Below, one piece after another: positions 48,863-58,168 of a stretch of 64,000 nt of DNA. Each line of letters opens with the position of its first letter. Positions within the stretch are counted from its first letter, which is position 1. The notes under the pieces were generated by a model. It saw nothing but the letters and a program-made list of their open reading frames with translations, was not told the origin of the DNA and ran no database searches. The position numbers and the translations under genes are program-made. The stretch is from Gracilimonas halophila (lineage in GTDB: Bacteria > Bacteroidota > Rhodothermia > Balneolales > Balneolaceae): the NCBI RefSeq assembly GCF_042684365.1, contig NZ_JBHULI010000025.1, positions 372,001 to 436,000 of the forward strand. Reading direction: 5' to 3'.

Positions 48863-50113
48863 ATGCTAAAAAACCTCCGTCCGTATTTAAGCCTCATAAA
48901 AGAAAACCACGACTTCCGCCGGCTTTGGCTGGCGCAATCGGTATCCAACTTCGGGGATTGGTTCGGCTTATTGGCACTTTATGCCATCATCAGTCGCTAT
49001 TCCGATTCGGAGTTCCTGCTTGGGCTGATCATTGTCGTTAAGATGTTGAGCCTGGCTCTATTCTCACCCTTTGCAGGATATCTGGCCGACCGTTTTAACA
49101 GGCGAAAGCTGATGATCTGGTGTGATCTTCTTCGGGGAGTTGCAGTGCTTGGGATCATACTGGTTCAATCCGTGGAGATGCTTTGGCTGGCTTATGTACT
49201 CACGGCTGTTCAGATGATGCTCTCTGCAGTATTCGAACCGGCCAAGACCTCTTCCATTCCTAATGTGACTTCCGAGGAGAATCTCACAAACGCCAATATC
49301 ATATCCACGGCCACCTGGAGTATCATCTTTACTACGGGGATGGCTATCGGGGGCTTTGCAACCGAGTGGCTGGGTACGGATCTGGTGCTGATCCTGGATG
49401 CAATGACCTACGTGCTTTCTGCCTGGTTCGTATATCGGGCTGCGATACCTCAAACACGCTTGTCTAAAGAGGAGCTATATCGCACCAGGAATCCTCTTAA
49501 AGGGATCAAAGAAGGATTGAGCTACTTGCTTAATAACCGTCATATTTTGCGTCCGTCTCTTGCCAAAGGGACTTCGACGGTTTTTTTAGGAGGCTTGGTT
49601 TATCTGCTCATCATCGTTAGCGAGGAAGTGCTGATGATGGGGAGTATAGGGCTGGGATTGCTGTATGCCGCGCGTGGATTTGGTACCGGTATTGGTCCGA
49701 TCATAGGCCGGCGTTTGTTCAGTGATGAAAAGGATTGGGTCATGGTAATGGGGCTGGCTATCACCTTTTGCGGGTTGATGTATATGGTGGTTGGCTTTGT
49801 GAATGAACTGGCACTGATGCTGATCTTTGTGCTGCTGGCTCATGCGGCATCCGGGGCGAATTGGGTAACAAGTACGGTACTCCTACAAAAGCGAACTCAG
49901 GATACATTTCGTGGACGCATTTTCAGTACGGAATGGTTGCTATTCACAATAGGAAGCTCGATCTCCACCACCATAGCATCACTGATCCTCGAGTTTGATA
50001 TCATGACGGTAAAGCCTCTGATCTTAGTATACGGTGGCATCATGGCACTGGGTGGAATTGTATGGAGCTTCACCATTACCAAAAATGAAAAAATATATCA
50101 GGAAGGATTTTAA
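48863..50113 (+). CDS. MFS transporter, EntS/Bcr-like
   Basis: 416 residues, 12 hydrophobic segments. The cytoplasmic loop after TM2 has GYLADRFNRRKLM (MFS motif A). ARGFGTGIGPIIGRR and KRTQDTFRGRIFSTEW (motif A-like second half) match the macrolide-efflux/EntS group. Exports a small molecule; drug or siderophore not resolved. It is framed by family 1 repeats 60 nt upstream and 14 nt downstream. Confidence 0.9.
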   Translation: MLKNLRPYLSLIKENHDFRRLWLAQSVSNFGDWFGLLALYAIISRYSDSEFLLGLIIVVKMLSLALFSPFAGYLADRFNRRKLMIWCDLLRGVAVLGIILVQSVEMLWLAYVLTAVQMMLSAVFEPAKTSSIPNVTSEENLTNANIISTATWSIIFTTGMAIGGFATEWLGTDLVLILDAMTYVLSAWFVYRAAIPQTRLSKEELYRTRNPLKGIKEGLSYLLNNRHILRPSLAKGTSTVFLGGLVYLLIIVSEEVLMMGSIGLGLLYAARGFGTGIGPIIGRRLFSDEKDWVMVMGLAITFCGLMYMVVGFVNELALMLIFVLLAHAASGANWVTSTVLLQKRTQDTFRGRIFSTEWLLFTIGSSISTTIASLILEFDIMTVKPLILVYGGIMALGGIVWSFTITKNEKIYQEGF

Positions 50114-50127
50114 AGATCCCCTGCAAT

Positions 50128-50235
50128 AGAACCTCCAAGCGTCTGAAAGACCTTGGAGCGTTCGGTGTATTTAAGGCTTTCATAGCTTGTTACCGGCAAC
50201 GCTTGGAGGTCTTTTAAGACGCTCCAAGGTTGCTA
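50128..50235. repeat. palindromic repeat family 1, copy B
   Basis: ACCTCCAAGCGT (50131-50142), GACCTTGGAGCGTT, ACGCTTGGAGGT (50199-50210), GACGCTCCAAGGTTG. The second and fourth arms are also complementary (CCTTGGAGCGT/ACGCTCCAAGG), so two alternative pairings are possible, nested hairpins or a crossed one. Confidence 0.75.
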
Positions 50236-50251
50236 CTTTGGTCATTTATAA

Positions 50252-50292
50252 CACAAAAAAAAACGCCGAAGCAGTTACCCACTTCGGCGTTG
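50252..50292 (-). terminator. terminator of the S9 peptidase gene
   Basis: On the minus strand AACGCCGAAG / CTTCGGCGTT with a 10-nt loop is followed by nine T. It lies about 30 nt past the stop codon at 50320. Confidence 0.9.
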
Positions 50293-50319
50293 AATGTTCT
50301 TTATTCCTTGCTCGATGTT

Positions 50320-52677
50320 CTACTCATCTTCGGGCAGATTGAAATTTACGTTGGTTCGGTAATCTCCCAATAAGTGCTCGGCGAAGTAATACCATTTCTG
50401 TCGCTCGAAATAGGGTTGGTAAGGGCCAAAACCATGTCGGCGTCCCGGCAAGATCATCAGGTCAAATCGCTTCCCTGCTTTAACAAGGGCATCAACCAGG
50501 CGAAGGGTATTTGCAGGGTGTACGTTGTTATCCATATCACCGTGAACAAGCAATAAGTGCCCCTTCAGGTTTTCCGCAAGTGCAGCATTGGTCTTGATCT
50601 CACTTTCAAAAGTGATCACTTCTTTTTCCACTTCCACGCTGTCTTCATTCATTTCCTTCACGGTCTTTTTAATTTCCGTAACGCCGTGATGGGTTTCTCC
50701 CCACCAAGTGTTATAGATGTTATTATCATGGTTCCCTGCAGAAGAAACAGCGGCCGTGTAGAAATCAGGGTAGGAGAGCAGGGCTGCGGTACTCATAAAA
50801 CCACCGCCGGAGTGTCCAAATATCCCTACTTTATTCTGGTTGATAAATGAATGGCGTGCAGCAAGTTGTTCGATGCCATACTTGTTATCGGCGAGGGGGT
50901 AATCTCTTAGGTTATCATATCCATAGGTGTGATAATAACGTGAACGCATCGGACTTCCTCCGCGGTTACCAAATGCTACAACTACAAACCCAAGTTGAGC
51001 AAGAGCCTGATTCCGTCCCGTATATCCCTGAAGTGAGAAACTGGTTGGAAACGGCTCAGTCTGAGGCCCCGGATAGACATATGATATGATCGGGTAGCTC
51101 TTGGTGGAATCGAAATCGAATGGCTTCCACATCACTCCGTAAATATCAGTGGCTCCGTCCGCAGCTTTTACTTTAAATTCTTCCGGCGCTTTCCAGCCGA
51201 TCTGTTCGGCAGCCGACATATCCACTTCCTGTAAAGTCAGTGTGACCCGCCCATTTTGATCGCGAAGGACTGTGCGTGTGGGTTCATCCACTCTGGAATA
51301 ATTATCTACAAAGTAATTGCCTTCATCAGATTCGGAAATATTGTGATTGGCATTTTCAGGGGTGAGGTGTTTGAAATCTGACCCGTCAAATTTCACACTG
51401 TATAGGTGCGCATTATAGGGATGATCTCCATCACGGCCGTATCCTTCAAAGAAAATACGCTGAGCCGTAGTGTCAACTTTAACAACATCTCCAACCACAA
51501 AATTACCACTGGTGATCTGGTTTATAAGGTTCCCTTCAGAATCGTAGCGATATAACTGTCCCCATCCGGTGCGCTCACTCCACCAAAGATATTCCTCACC
51601 ATCATTCATAATGCCAAGATATTGATAGCTCCAGTTGAAATAAGGTTCACTGGTCTCGCTGAAAAGCACGGTGGTCTCCCCGGTTTCGGTGTCAGCGATC
51701 AAAATATCCATTTTATCGGAAGGCCTGTTTTCGCGGTATATATATAATTTATCGGAGCTGTTTGGCCGGTAATCTCCGGTTTGATGGTTCCCATAATTGG
51801 CACTCAGGTCCTGGTCTTCCCACTTATCAGTATCCATACGTACACGCTCACGGCTCCCAATGTCAAAAACCTCTATATGATTGATCCCGATCTCATCTTC
51901 GCCGGGCATTCCGTATTTATAGGTTTCCAGGGATGGGCGTTCACCCATTGAATCGATCACCCAAAGTTCGTCTACCTTTCTGGAATCGTTTCTGGAGACC
52001 CAGATCTTTTGTTCATCATCAAAGAATCGGGCGCGCGAACGAAGACGTTCATTGCTGGTGGTATCGCCTTGATCAGCCTGATAGCTGAACCATCGTTCCC
52101 CATCTTCGGTTAGCTGAATTTCGGTACTGTCAGGATCATCAGACCTCATTATGTACAGATTGTGATCTTTTGCAAAAGCAATATAGGTGCTGTCGGGAGA
52201 GTAGGTTGCCCAGTTCTCGCGCTCTTCTTTATCAAGGGAATCACCTTTGATAAGATCATTGCCATTTACATTGTAGGTAAACTCGATACTGTCAACATGA
52301 AAGGTGAAACGCTCTTTGTCAGTATCGTATTCAAAATCTTTCAGGTCAAGATCAAGGGCGTTAAAAGGCCGTTCAAAGATCTCAGTTAGCTGAGATGCCA
52401 TTTCTTCCTGATCAAAAAGTAAACGTTGGTTTGGGCGTTCCGCATTAACGAAATACCAATTTTTTCCTTCAGCATTTTCATAGGGGTACCAAAAATTGTT
52501 GGTATCATCTATCCAGCGTGGATACACTGAAGTGTTACCGATCAGCTTTTCCATTTTATCACCGGTAAAACGTTCGGCGGCTTCAAAATTAGCTTGTTGA
52601 GCAACGGAATGGAAGTTGCTGATAATAAATAGAGAGAAGGTTAACAGTACCCCTTTCACAATTGTAGAAAAATTCAT
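50320..52677 (-). CDS. dipeptidyl peptidase IV-type S9 serine peptidase
   Basis: 785 residues. Signal peptide 1-26 (ending HSVAQ); eight-bladed propeller N-terminal domain (about 40-530, with strands like RFTFHVDSIEFTY, YIAFAKDHNLYIM, WSYQYLGIMNDGEE), then an alpha/beta hydrolase. Catalytic Ser623 in IFGHSGGGF, Asp716 in VHGDMDNNVHP, His748 in RRHGFGP. Cleaves X-Pro dipeptides from peptides in the periplasm or surface, so it feeds amino acid uptake. Substrate details depend on the propeller. Single gene. Confidence 0.95.
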   Translation of the reverse strand: MNFSTIVKGVLLTFSLFIISNFHSVAQQANFEAAERFTGDKMEKLIGNTSVYPRWIDDTNNFWYPYENAEGKNWYFVNAERPNQRLLFDQEEMASQLTEIFERPFNALDLDLKDFEYDTDKERFTFHVDSIEFTYNVNGNDLIKGDSLDKEERENWATYSPDSTYIAFAKDHNLYIMRSDDPDSTEIQLTEDGERWFSYQADQGDTTSNERLRSRARFFDDEQKIWVSRNDSRKVDELWVIDSMGERPSLETYKYGMPGEDEIGINHIEVFDIGSRERVRMDTDKWEDQDLSANYGNHQTGDYRPNSSDKLYIYRENRPSDKMDILIADTETGETTVLFSETSEPYFNWSYQYLGIMNDGEEYLWWSERTGWGQLYRYDSEGNLINQITSGNFVVGDVVKVDTTAQRIFFEGYGRDGDHPYNAHLYSVKFDGSDFKHLTPENANHNISESDEGNYFVDNYSRVDEPTRTVLRDQNGRVTLTLQEVDMSAAEQIGWKAPEEFKVKAADGATDIYGVMWKPFDFDSTKSYPIISYVYPGPQTEPFPTSFSLQGYTGRNQALAQLGFVVVAFGNRGGSPMRSRYYHTYGYDNLRDYPLADNKYGIEQLAARHSFINQNKVGIFGHSGGGFMSTAALLSYPDFYTAAVSSAGNHDNNIYNTWWGETHHGVTEIKKTVKEMNEDSVEVEKEVITFESEIKTNAALAENLKGHLLLVHGDMDNNVHPANTLRLVDALVKAGKRFDLMILPGRRHGFGPYQPYFERQKWYYFAEHLLGDYRTNVNFNLPEDE

Positions 52678-52738
52678 AGAGCGTTGTTGTAATTCAGGTT
52701 AAGCGGTTAATAAACGGGTTATTTTTGTAAAACGATAG

Positions 52739-52750
52739 ACCATATATGGT
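52739..52750. promoter_or_regulatory. 12-bp palindrome ACCATATATGGT
   Basis: Perfect palindrome 62 nt upstream of the S9 peptidase ATG, in a 96-bp spacer. It could bind a dimeric regulator. No further evidence. Confidence 0.25.
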
Positions 52751-52773
52751 AGTCGGGAAGATTTTTTATCCCG

Positions 52774-53283
52774 TCAATCCTCAAACTTCTTGCGTTCTTT
52801 TTCAAAGTCCTCATCACTTACAAGACCTTGTTGCCAAAGACCTGTAAGGTAATCGAGGCGATCCATGGAGCCGGGGTCATATTTGGTTTCCCGAGGCTTG
52901 GTTTGTTCCTGGGCCTGCAGTCTTCTGAGCTCAGCCTCCACAGCTTTTTCGATGGATGTAGCTATCATCTCCGGGTTTTCAATCCCAATGAGTTCAATCT
53001 CACGTCCTTGAGTTTTAATGGTCACATTTCCAACTCCGAACCTAAGCTCACCGGCCACAGCCTGACGAATATCGGCAAGATCAATATTCTGAGAATAGTT
53101 GCCATCCACTACGGTTATCTTTCTATCGGTTATTTTATATGATTTCGCGCGGTGTTTCTTACTCGTTCTCCATAAAAGGATAATTCCTATGAGAGCGGGG
53201 ATGAGAACGACCCCAAAAACGTAACTCCAGAAAAAGGCTTTCCACGAAGGGGTTAGCGTTATGGATCTTTCGTTGTCAGTCAT
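52774..53283 (-). CDS. PH-like membrane protein with C-terminal SHOCT domain
   Basis: 169 residues. One membrane helix (AFFWSYVFGVVLIPALIGIILLW), a bacterial PH-like part (YKITDRKITVVDGNYSQNIDLADIRQAV, VGNVTIKTQGREIELIGIENP) and a SHOCT tail (LDYLTGLWQQGLVSDEDFEKERKKF). SHOCT tails are short oligomerisation modules. Divergent from ccmC across a 95-bp spacer. Confidence 0.85.
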   Translation of the reverse strand: MTDNERSITLTPSWKAFFWSYVFGVVLIPALIGIILLWRTSKKHRAKSYKITDRKITVVDGNYSQNIDLADIRQAVAGELRFGVGNVTIKTQGREIELIGIENPEMIATSIEKAVEAELRRLQAQEQTKPRETKYDPGSMDRLDYLTGLWQQGLVSDEDFEKERKKFED

Positions 53284-53378
53284 AGCAGATTTTACAGATT
53301 TAAAACTCAGATTATCGGGTGTAAATTCGTATATTTTGCGTCGAAAACGTAGCCATAGTTAAAAAAATTCATACACCT

Positions 53379-54035
53379 TTGAAAATCTGGAAATACGTAG
53401 TAGCCATCTGGATGACTTTAGTGATCTCTGCCGGCTTTTTAATTTACATTCCTGAGATACCGATCCTCGAACAAACGGCCCGTAATATTTTTTTCCATGT
53501 ACCTATGTGGATGACCATGTTTGTTTTGTTCCTCATCAGTTTCTGGTACAGTATTCAGTACCTGAATGAGCCCAAACCTATGTATGATGTAAAAGCATCA
53601 TCCGCCGCATCGGTGGGAGTGGCCTTTGGGATCTGTGGATTGCTGACCGGCTCGCTGTGGGCGCGATTTACATGGGGGTCATGGTGGACTTTCGCTGAGC
53701 CCAAAATGAACTTAGCGGCATTGGCACTTATGATATACGTCGCTTATTTCGTGCTCCGCTCTGCCTTTGATGATCATCAGAAGCGCGCAAAGCTATCTGC
53801 GGTTTATAACATCTTTGCCGTAACAACCATCCCGTTTCTGCTTTATGTGGTACCACGACAGTTAACCAGTTTGCATCCCGGAGCGGATGGAAACCCTGCT
53901 TTCAGTGAGATCACAGCCGATGAACTGCGCATCGTTTTGTATCCGGCATTCATTGGTTTTATAGCACTCGGCTACTGGATATACGATGTTCATTATCGAT
54001 ATAACAAGGTGAAATTAGACATAGAGAATTCGTAA
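53379..54035 (+). CDS. ccmC: cytochrome c maturation heme exporter CcmC
   Basis: 218 residues, six membrane helices. Carries heme to CcmE. The heme-handling segment reads FTWGSWWTFAEPKMN in place of the common WGxWWVWDxRLT, so WW remains and the WD pair has become FAEP. FFHVPMWM has the first conserved His; SLHPGADG the second. The start is a TTG at 53379, since the family begins with a short cytosolic KxWKY before helix 1. ccmA and ccmB, which normally precede it, are not in the window. First gene of ccmC-D-E-F. Confidence 0.92.
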   Translation: MKIWKYVVAIWMTLVISAGFLIYIPEIPILEQTARNIFFHVPMWMTMFVLFLISFWYSIQYLNEPKPMYDVKASSAASVGVAFGICGLLTGSLWARFTWGSWWTFAEPKMNLAALALMIYVAYFVLRSAFDDHQKRAKLSAVYNIFAVTTIPFLLYVVPRQLTSLHPGADGNPAFSEITADELRIVLYPAFIGFIALGYWIYDVHYRYNKVKLDIENS

Positions 54036-54086
54036 TTTAAACCGAATCAGAACTAAGGTTCTACAATCAAAAAAATTCCATAATTA

Positions 54087-54329
54087 ATGCAAGAAGAATC
54101 AGTTGCCGTCGTTGATACGCTGACCGAAGCCTATTCTGATCAATGGGCTGGAGTAAACGGCCCCGAAGAAGCCGGAGCATTTATTCAATTTATGTCATCA
54201 AACGATCTTATTTTTGTTGTACTGGGAGTAAGCCTGATCATCTGGCTTATCCTCCTGTTTTTTCTTTTTCGCGTAGATAAGAAAGTAACCAACCTCGAAG
54301 AACAAATTAAAAACAATCAAGAAGGATGA
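54087..54329 (+). CDS. ccmD: CcmD-family small membrane protein
   Basis: 80 residues, one helix (about 40-63, LIFVVLGVSLIIWLILLFFLF) preceded by an acidic segment and followed by RVDKKVTNLEEQIK. In this position, between ccmC and ccmE, it is the CcmD that helps hold the CcmC-CcmE complex. It ends 4 nt inside the ccmE start. Confidence 0.8.
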   Translation: MQEESVAVVDTLTEAYSDQWAGVNGPEEAGAFIQFMSSNDLIFVVLGVSLIIWLILLFFLFRVDKKVTNLEEQIKNNQEG

Positions 54330-54721
54330 AACCAAAACTCATAATTGGTATCGTAGCTATTGTAGGATTTACCTCTCTGCTGATGTATAATTTTGGCGAA
54401 AGCATAAGTACATACACCACTTTTGAAGGTGCTTCCGAGAGAAGTACGGCACATATCCCCGGAACATGGGATGAGGAAAAAGGTGCTGAGTTTTCAATGG
54501 AAACCAAACGTTTTACTTTTTACATGAAAGATGAAGACGGCGTTTCCAAAAAAGTAGTTTACCCAAAGCCGAAGCCTAATAACTTTGAAGATGCCGACCA
54601 GCTGGTGGTAATAGGAGAAATGCGCGGAGATATTTTCTATGCAAATGAGATGCTGATGAAATGTCCTTCCAAGTATAACGACAATGATCCCGGCAGATTT
54701 GTAAATGCCTCCGACAGCTGA
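54326..54721 (+). CDS. ccmE: heme chaperone CcmE, CxxxY type
   Basis: 131 residues, N-terminal membrane anchor (IIGIVAIVGFTSLLM) and a periplasmic OB fold. It keeps heme covalently before it is passed to CcmF. Classical CcmE binds heme by His in HxxxY; here the site is KCPSKYND, Cys113 and Tyr117. CxxxY versions are known in some archaea, deltaproteobacteria and others with reduced ccm sets. Overlaps ccmD by 4 nt; ccmF follows after 75 nt. Confidence 0.93.
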   Translation: MKPKLIIGIVAIVGFTSLLMYNFGESISTYTTFEGASERSTAHIPGTWDEEKGAEFSMETKRFTFYMKDEDGVSKKVVYPKPKPNNFEDADQLVVIGEMRGDIFYANEMLMKCPSKYNDNDPGRFVNASDS

Positions 54722-54796
54722 CCTGAAAATTAGCTGACCCTCATTTTTACCTCTGTATCTTTTTTTTATATCAAACCCTTTTGCTCTGAATAATTT

Positions 54797-57289
54797 ATGT
54801 TAGGAATTCTCGGTAAAGCCCTGATCTCTGCTTCTTTTGTAGCCTCTCTGTTTGCCATGATCTTTTATTTTGTGGCTGCCAATAAAGATGAGGAGAAAAC
54901 CCTCAGAATCGGTAATTGGCTGTTTACTGCAAAAGTGGTTTTTCTGGTAGCCGCCTCAGGAATATTGATGAATCTGATCTTCAATCATCAATTTCAATTT
55001 TACTATGTGTTCAATTACACGAGTCTTGACCTGACTCCCCGCTATCTCTTTTCGGCCTTTTATGGCGGACAGGAGGGTAGTTTCATGCTGTGGATACTGA
55101 TCTCAGGCTTTTTAGGATTTGGGTTGATGAAGTGGACCCGCCCACCATACAAAGGTCCGGTTCTTTTCTTTCTGACCCTTACCCAGGTCTTCCTGCTGTC
55201 CATGTTACTGGGCTGGGATATTTTTGGGTTGAAGTTAGGAGCCTCGCCTTTCCGAACCATAGCAGAGGAAATGCCAAATGCTCCTTTCCTGCAAACTAAT
55301 CCTGATTTTGTACCTGCAGATGGAAGCGGATTGAATGATCTGCTGAAGAGTCCCTGGATGATGATCCATCCACCTATTCTTTTTGTAGGCTTTGCCATGA
55401 TGACCATTCCATACTGCTTTGCCATGGCAGCCCTGTGGAAACAGAAATATAATGAGTGGGTTGGCCCGGCACTTCCATGGACCCTAAGTGCAAACGTAGC
55501 ACTGCTGACCGCGATCTTCCTCGGCGGATATTGGGCATATGTAACGCTTTCTTTTGGAGGATACTGGGCCTGGGACCCGGTTGAGAATGCTTCATTGGTA
55601 CCCTGGCTAATTGGTACAGCCGGCATTCATACCATGATCATACAGCGGAAAAGTGCGGTAGCACAGAAGTCGTCTATACTCTTTTCTATTCTTGCCTATG
55701 TGTTCATTGTATACGAAACATTTCTGACACGGTCCGGGATTCTGGGAAGCTCCTCCGTACACAGTTTTGTGGACCTAGGGCTTTATAATCAATTGTTAGC
55801 TTTCATGCTGGTTGTTACCCTGGTTGGATTGGGATTATTCTTCTGGAGATATAAAGAACTTCCCTCACCCGAAAAAGAGGCAAAGGTATTGAGCCGTGAG
55901 TTTATGACGGTTGCCGGCGCTATGCTTTTACTGATACTTGGTTTAGTCATTATTTTGGGAACAAGTTCACCTATCATAGGGCAGTTGTTTGTTGAGAATC
56001 CAACTCCTCCCGAGATCAGTTTTTACAACCGATGGAGTATGCCCATTGCTATGATCATGGCTATCTTCACGGTGTTGGGGCAATATCTCTTCTGGAAAAA
56101 ATACGATGCAGAATCGCTGGCTTCGGCACTTATAAACCCGCTGCTGGTCACCAGTGTAGTTACCATTGCTTCCATCATTATCGGTGATGTCCGGAACCTG
56201 TATTACATGACCTACCTGTTCTGCGGGTATTTTGCCATTGTAGGTAATGCCTGGGTTTTGATCAGGCTTGCAGTACAAAAGCCAAAACTGATCGGAGGTT
56301 CTCTCACACACATTGGTTTTGGGATGCTTTTGGTAGGGATCCTGGCTTCTTCAGCATACAATGAGGCGTTGGTGGATCAGCGTACAGCAGATTATAATGC
56401 GGCTGTAGAACGTGGAGAAGTGACCGATGAACAGGGATTCACTGTCACCCAAAAAGAAGAAATGCTGGAGTTATATCTGGATGAGCCTGTAGTGATCGAC
56501 AACCGTTATGTGGTTACCTATGAGGGCTATGAATTGGACAACAGCGTTCGCCGGGGCCAGCAGAATTATAAGATCAGATTCGAGCCTATTGATGGCGGAA
56601 AAGCTTTTTACATGCAGCCTGAAGTGTATCCGATGCTGACTTCATCATCTAACGAAAATATACAGTGGTCGGTAGATCCTGATGTTAGAACCGGGTGGTT
56701 CAGCGACATTTACTTATATGTGGGTGGAAGTTCGTATGTGCAGGAACAAAATGATCGTATTGCTGGAAACAACATGATGCAAAATGTGGCATCTCAGGAT
56801 ACCCTGGATGAGGGCCCTGAAGTTCAAACCATAGAATTCAACCCCGGTCAAACTATTGACGTTGGAAAGTTTAAGATCCGGTTTGTGAATTACTCACGAA
56901 CTGATACTACACAGCTTCCGCCAAACACAACCATTGGAGTGAGGGCAGAGGTAGAGCTCATTCACCCCGCAAGTGGACGTGTATTTACCGTTGATCCTCT
57001 GTTTGCCGTTTACAGTGAACAAGGGCAAAGCTACATTTACTCTCCTCCGGCCTTTATCCCTGATTTTGATCTTGAATTCCAATTCACTCAGATCAAGCCT
57101 CAGGAAAACAGTATTGAATTGACAGTAACCGGTCTGGAAGAAGAATATGAACCGGAATGGGTGCTGATAGTAGCAGATGAGAAGCCGTTCATTTCTGTGG
57201 TGTGGGCAGGAACTTTCATTCTGATGGCTGGATTTAGCGTTTCCATTTTCCGACATTGGGGAAGAGAACGGAAGAAGAATAATGAATAA
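54797..57289 (+). CDS. ccmF: cytochrome c heme lyase CcmF (CcsA family)
   Basis: 830 residues, about 14 helices. Joins heme from CcmE to apocytochrome. The WWD domain is intact: GGYWAWDPVENASLVPWL, about 253-270. Also HPPILFVGFAMM and NYTSLDLTPRYLFSAFYGGQEGS (read as SAFYGGQEGS) upstream, typical of CcmF. A large periplasmic part, about 510-790, lies before the last helix. Last of ccmC-D-E-F; CcmG/H were not found in the window. Confidence 0.94.
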   Translation: MLGILGKALISASFVASLFAMIFYFVAANKDEEKTLRIGNWLFTAKVVFLVAASGILMNLIFNHQFQFYYVFNYTSLDLTPRYLFSAFYGGQEGSFMLWILISGFLGFGLMKWTRPPYKGPVLFFLTLTQVFLLSMLLGWDIFGLKLGASPFRTIAEEMPNAPFLQTNPDFVPADGSGLNDLLKSPWMMIHPPILFVGFAMMTIPYCFAMAALWKQKYNEWVGPALPWTLSANVALLTAIFLGGYWAYVTLSFGGYWAWDPVENASLVPWLIGTAGIHTMIIQRKSAVAQKSSILFSILAYVFIVYETFLTRSGILGSSSVHSFVDLGLYNQLLAFMLVVTLVGLGLFFWRYKELPSPEKEAKVLSREFMTVAGAMLLLILGLVIILGTSSPIIGQLFVENPTPPEISFYNRWSMPIAMIMAIFTVLGQYLFWKKYDAESLASALINPLLVTSVVTIASIIIGDVRNLYYMTYLFCGYFAIVGNAWVLIRLAVQKPKLIGGSLTHIGFGMLLVGILASSAYNEALVDQRTADYNAAVERGEVTDEQGFTVTQKEEMLELYLDEPVVIDNRYVVTYEGYELDNSVRRGQQNYKIRFEPIDGGKAFYMQPEVYPMLTSSSNENIQWSVDPDVRTGWFSDIYLYVGGSSYVQEQNDRIAGNNMMQNVASQDTLDEGPEVQTIEFNPGQTIDVGKFKIRFVNYSRTDTTQLPPNTTIGVRAEVELIHPASGRVFTVDPLFAVYSEQGQSYIYSPPAFIPDFDLEFQFTQIKPQENSIELTVTGLEEEYEPEWVLIVADEKPFISVVWAGTFILMAGFSVSIFRHWGRERKKNNE

Positions 57290-57389
57290 CGAATACTCAA
57301 CGTCGAACTCTTAACTTAAGATCAGTATGAGCAATGAGTTCAATAAATTTCTAAAGAAAGCAGACCCCGCCTCCGGTGTTGGTTCCGGG

Positions 57390-58049
57390 ATGTTCGATGT
57401 TCAGAAGCTGTTGGTCTCAGTAATTATTTTTCTCTTCCCACTGATCTCTTTTGCTCAAACCCCGGAAAGTGTAGAGCTTCCTTCCCCAAGAGGAGCGTTT
57501 TTAAGATCGTTGGTGATGCCGGGATGGGGGCACTACTATGTAGATAATGAAAACTGGAATAGAGGTAAATATCATCTGGCGGGAGAGGTGGTTCTGGTAC
57601 TTACGTACTTCGGACTCGATGCCAGGTCAGACTACCTCGAAAATGATTTCAGGACTCTGGCAGTGAGTAAAGCCGGGGCTGACCTTGTCGGGAAATCCCG
57701 AAATTACCAGATCGCGATCGGGAATTATGATAACCTGGCTTCTTATAATGATGCTCAGCTTAGAAACAGGAACTGGGATAATGTCTTTCCCCAAACACCG
57801 GAATATGAATGGAACTGGGAAAGCAGCGACTTGAGAGATCAGTACAGAGATACCAGGGAGCGGGTGGATAAGAATAGGAGTCAGTTGCCAACTCTTCTGG
57901 CCCTGATGGTGGTGAACAGGCTGGGAAGTGGCATAAGCGCCTTTGTACAGGCTCGAAACCGTTTGGAGAATATGCCTGAAGCTCGTTTTTCCTATCTGAA
58001 TGAATTTGGAGAACCGGGACTTACTGCAAGTTTACGTTTTAATTTCTGA
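57390..58049 (+). CDS. DUF5683-like exported protein
   Basis: About 219 residues from the ATG at 57390 (MFDVQKLLVSVIIFLFPLISFAQ, signal peptide); a longer frame from 57327 adds 21 polar residues before the signal. FLRSLVMPGWGHYYVDNENWNRGKYH is the hydrophobic PGxGxxY hallmark of DUF5683; a long middle stretch rich in Arg/Asp/Asn follows, and the protein ends in beta strands (ARFSYLNEFGEPGLTASLRFNF), perhaps for outer-membrane insertion. No known function. 38 nt after ccmF, so it may share its transcript. Confidence 0.75.
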   Translation: MFDVQKLLVSVIIFLFPLISFAQTPESVELPSPRGAFLRSLVMPGWGHYYVDNENWNRGKYHLAGEVVLVLTYFGLDARSDYLENDFRTLAVSKAGADLVGKSRNYQIAIGNYDNLASYNDAQLRNRNWDNVFPQTPEYEWNWESSDLRDQYRDTRERVDKNRSQLPTLLALMVVNRLGSGISAFVQARNRLENMPEARFSYLNEFGEPGLTASLRFNF

Positions 58050-58168
58050 ATCCTGTCTGATCGAAAAACAAACTAGCTAAAAGATATAAAAAGGGGCTTG
58101 ATTGGCTTGAAAAACGCTTCCAAAAACCCTAATCTGATAAAAATTCAAATCTTAAATAAACCGATAGA

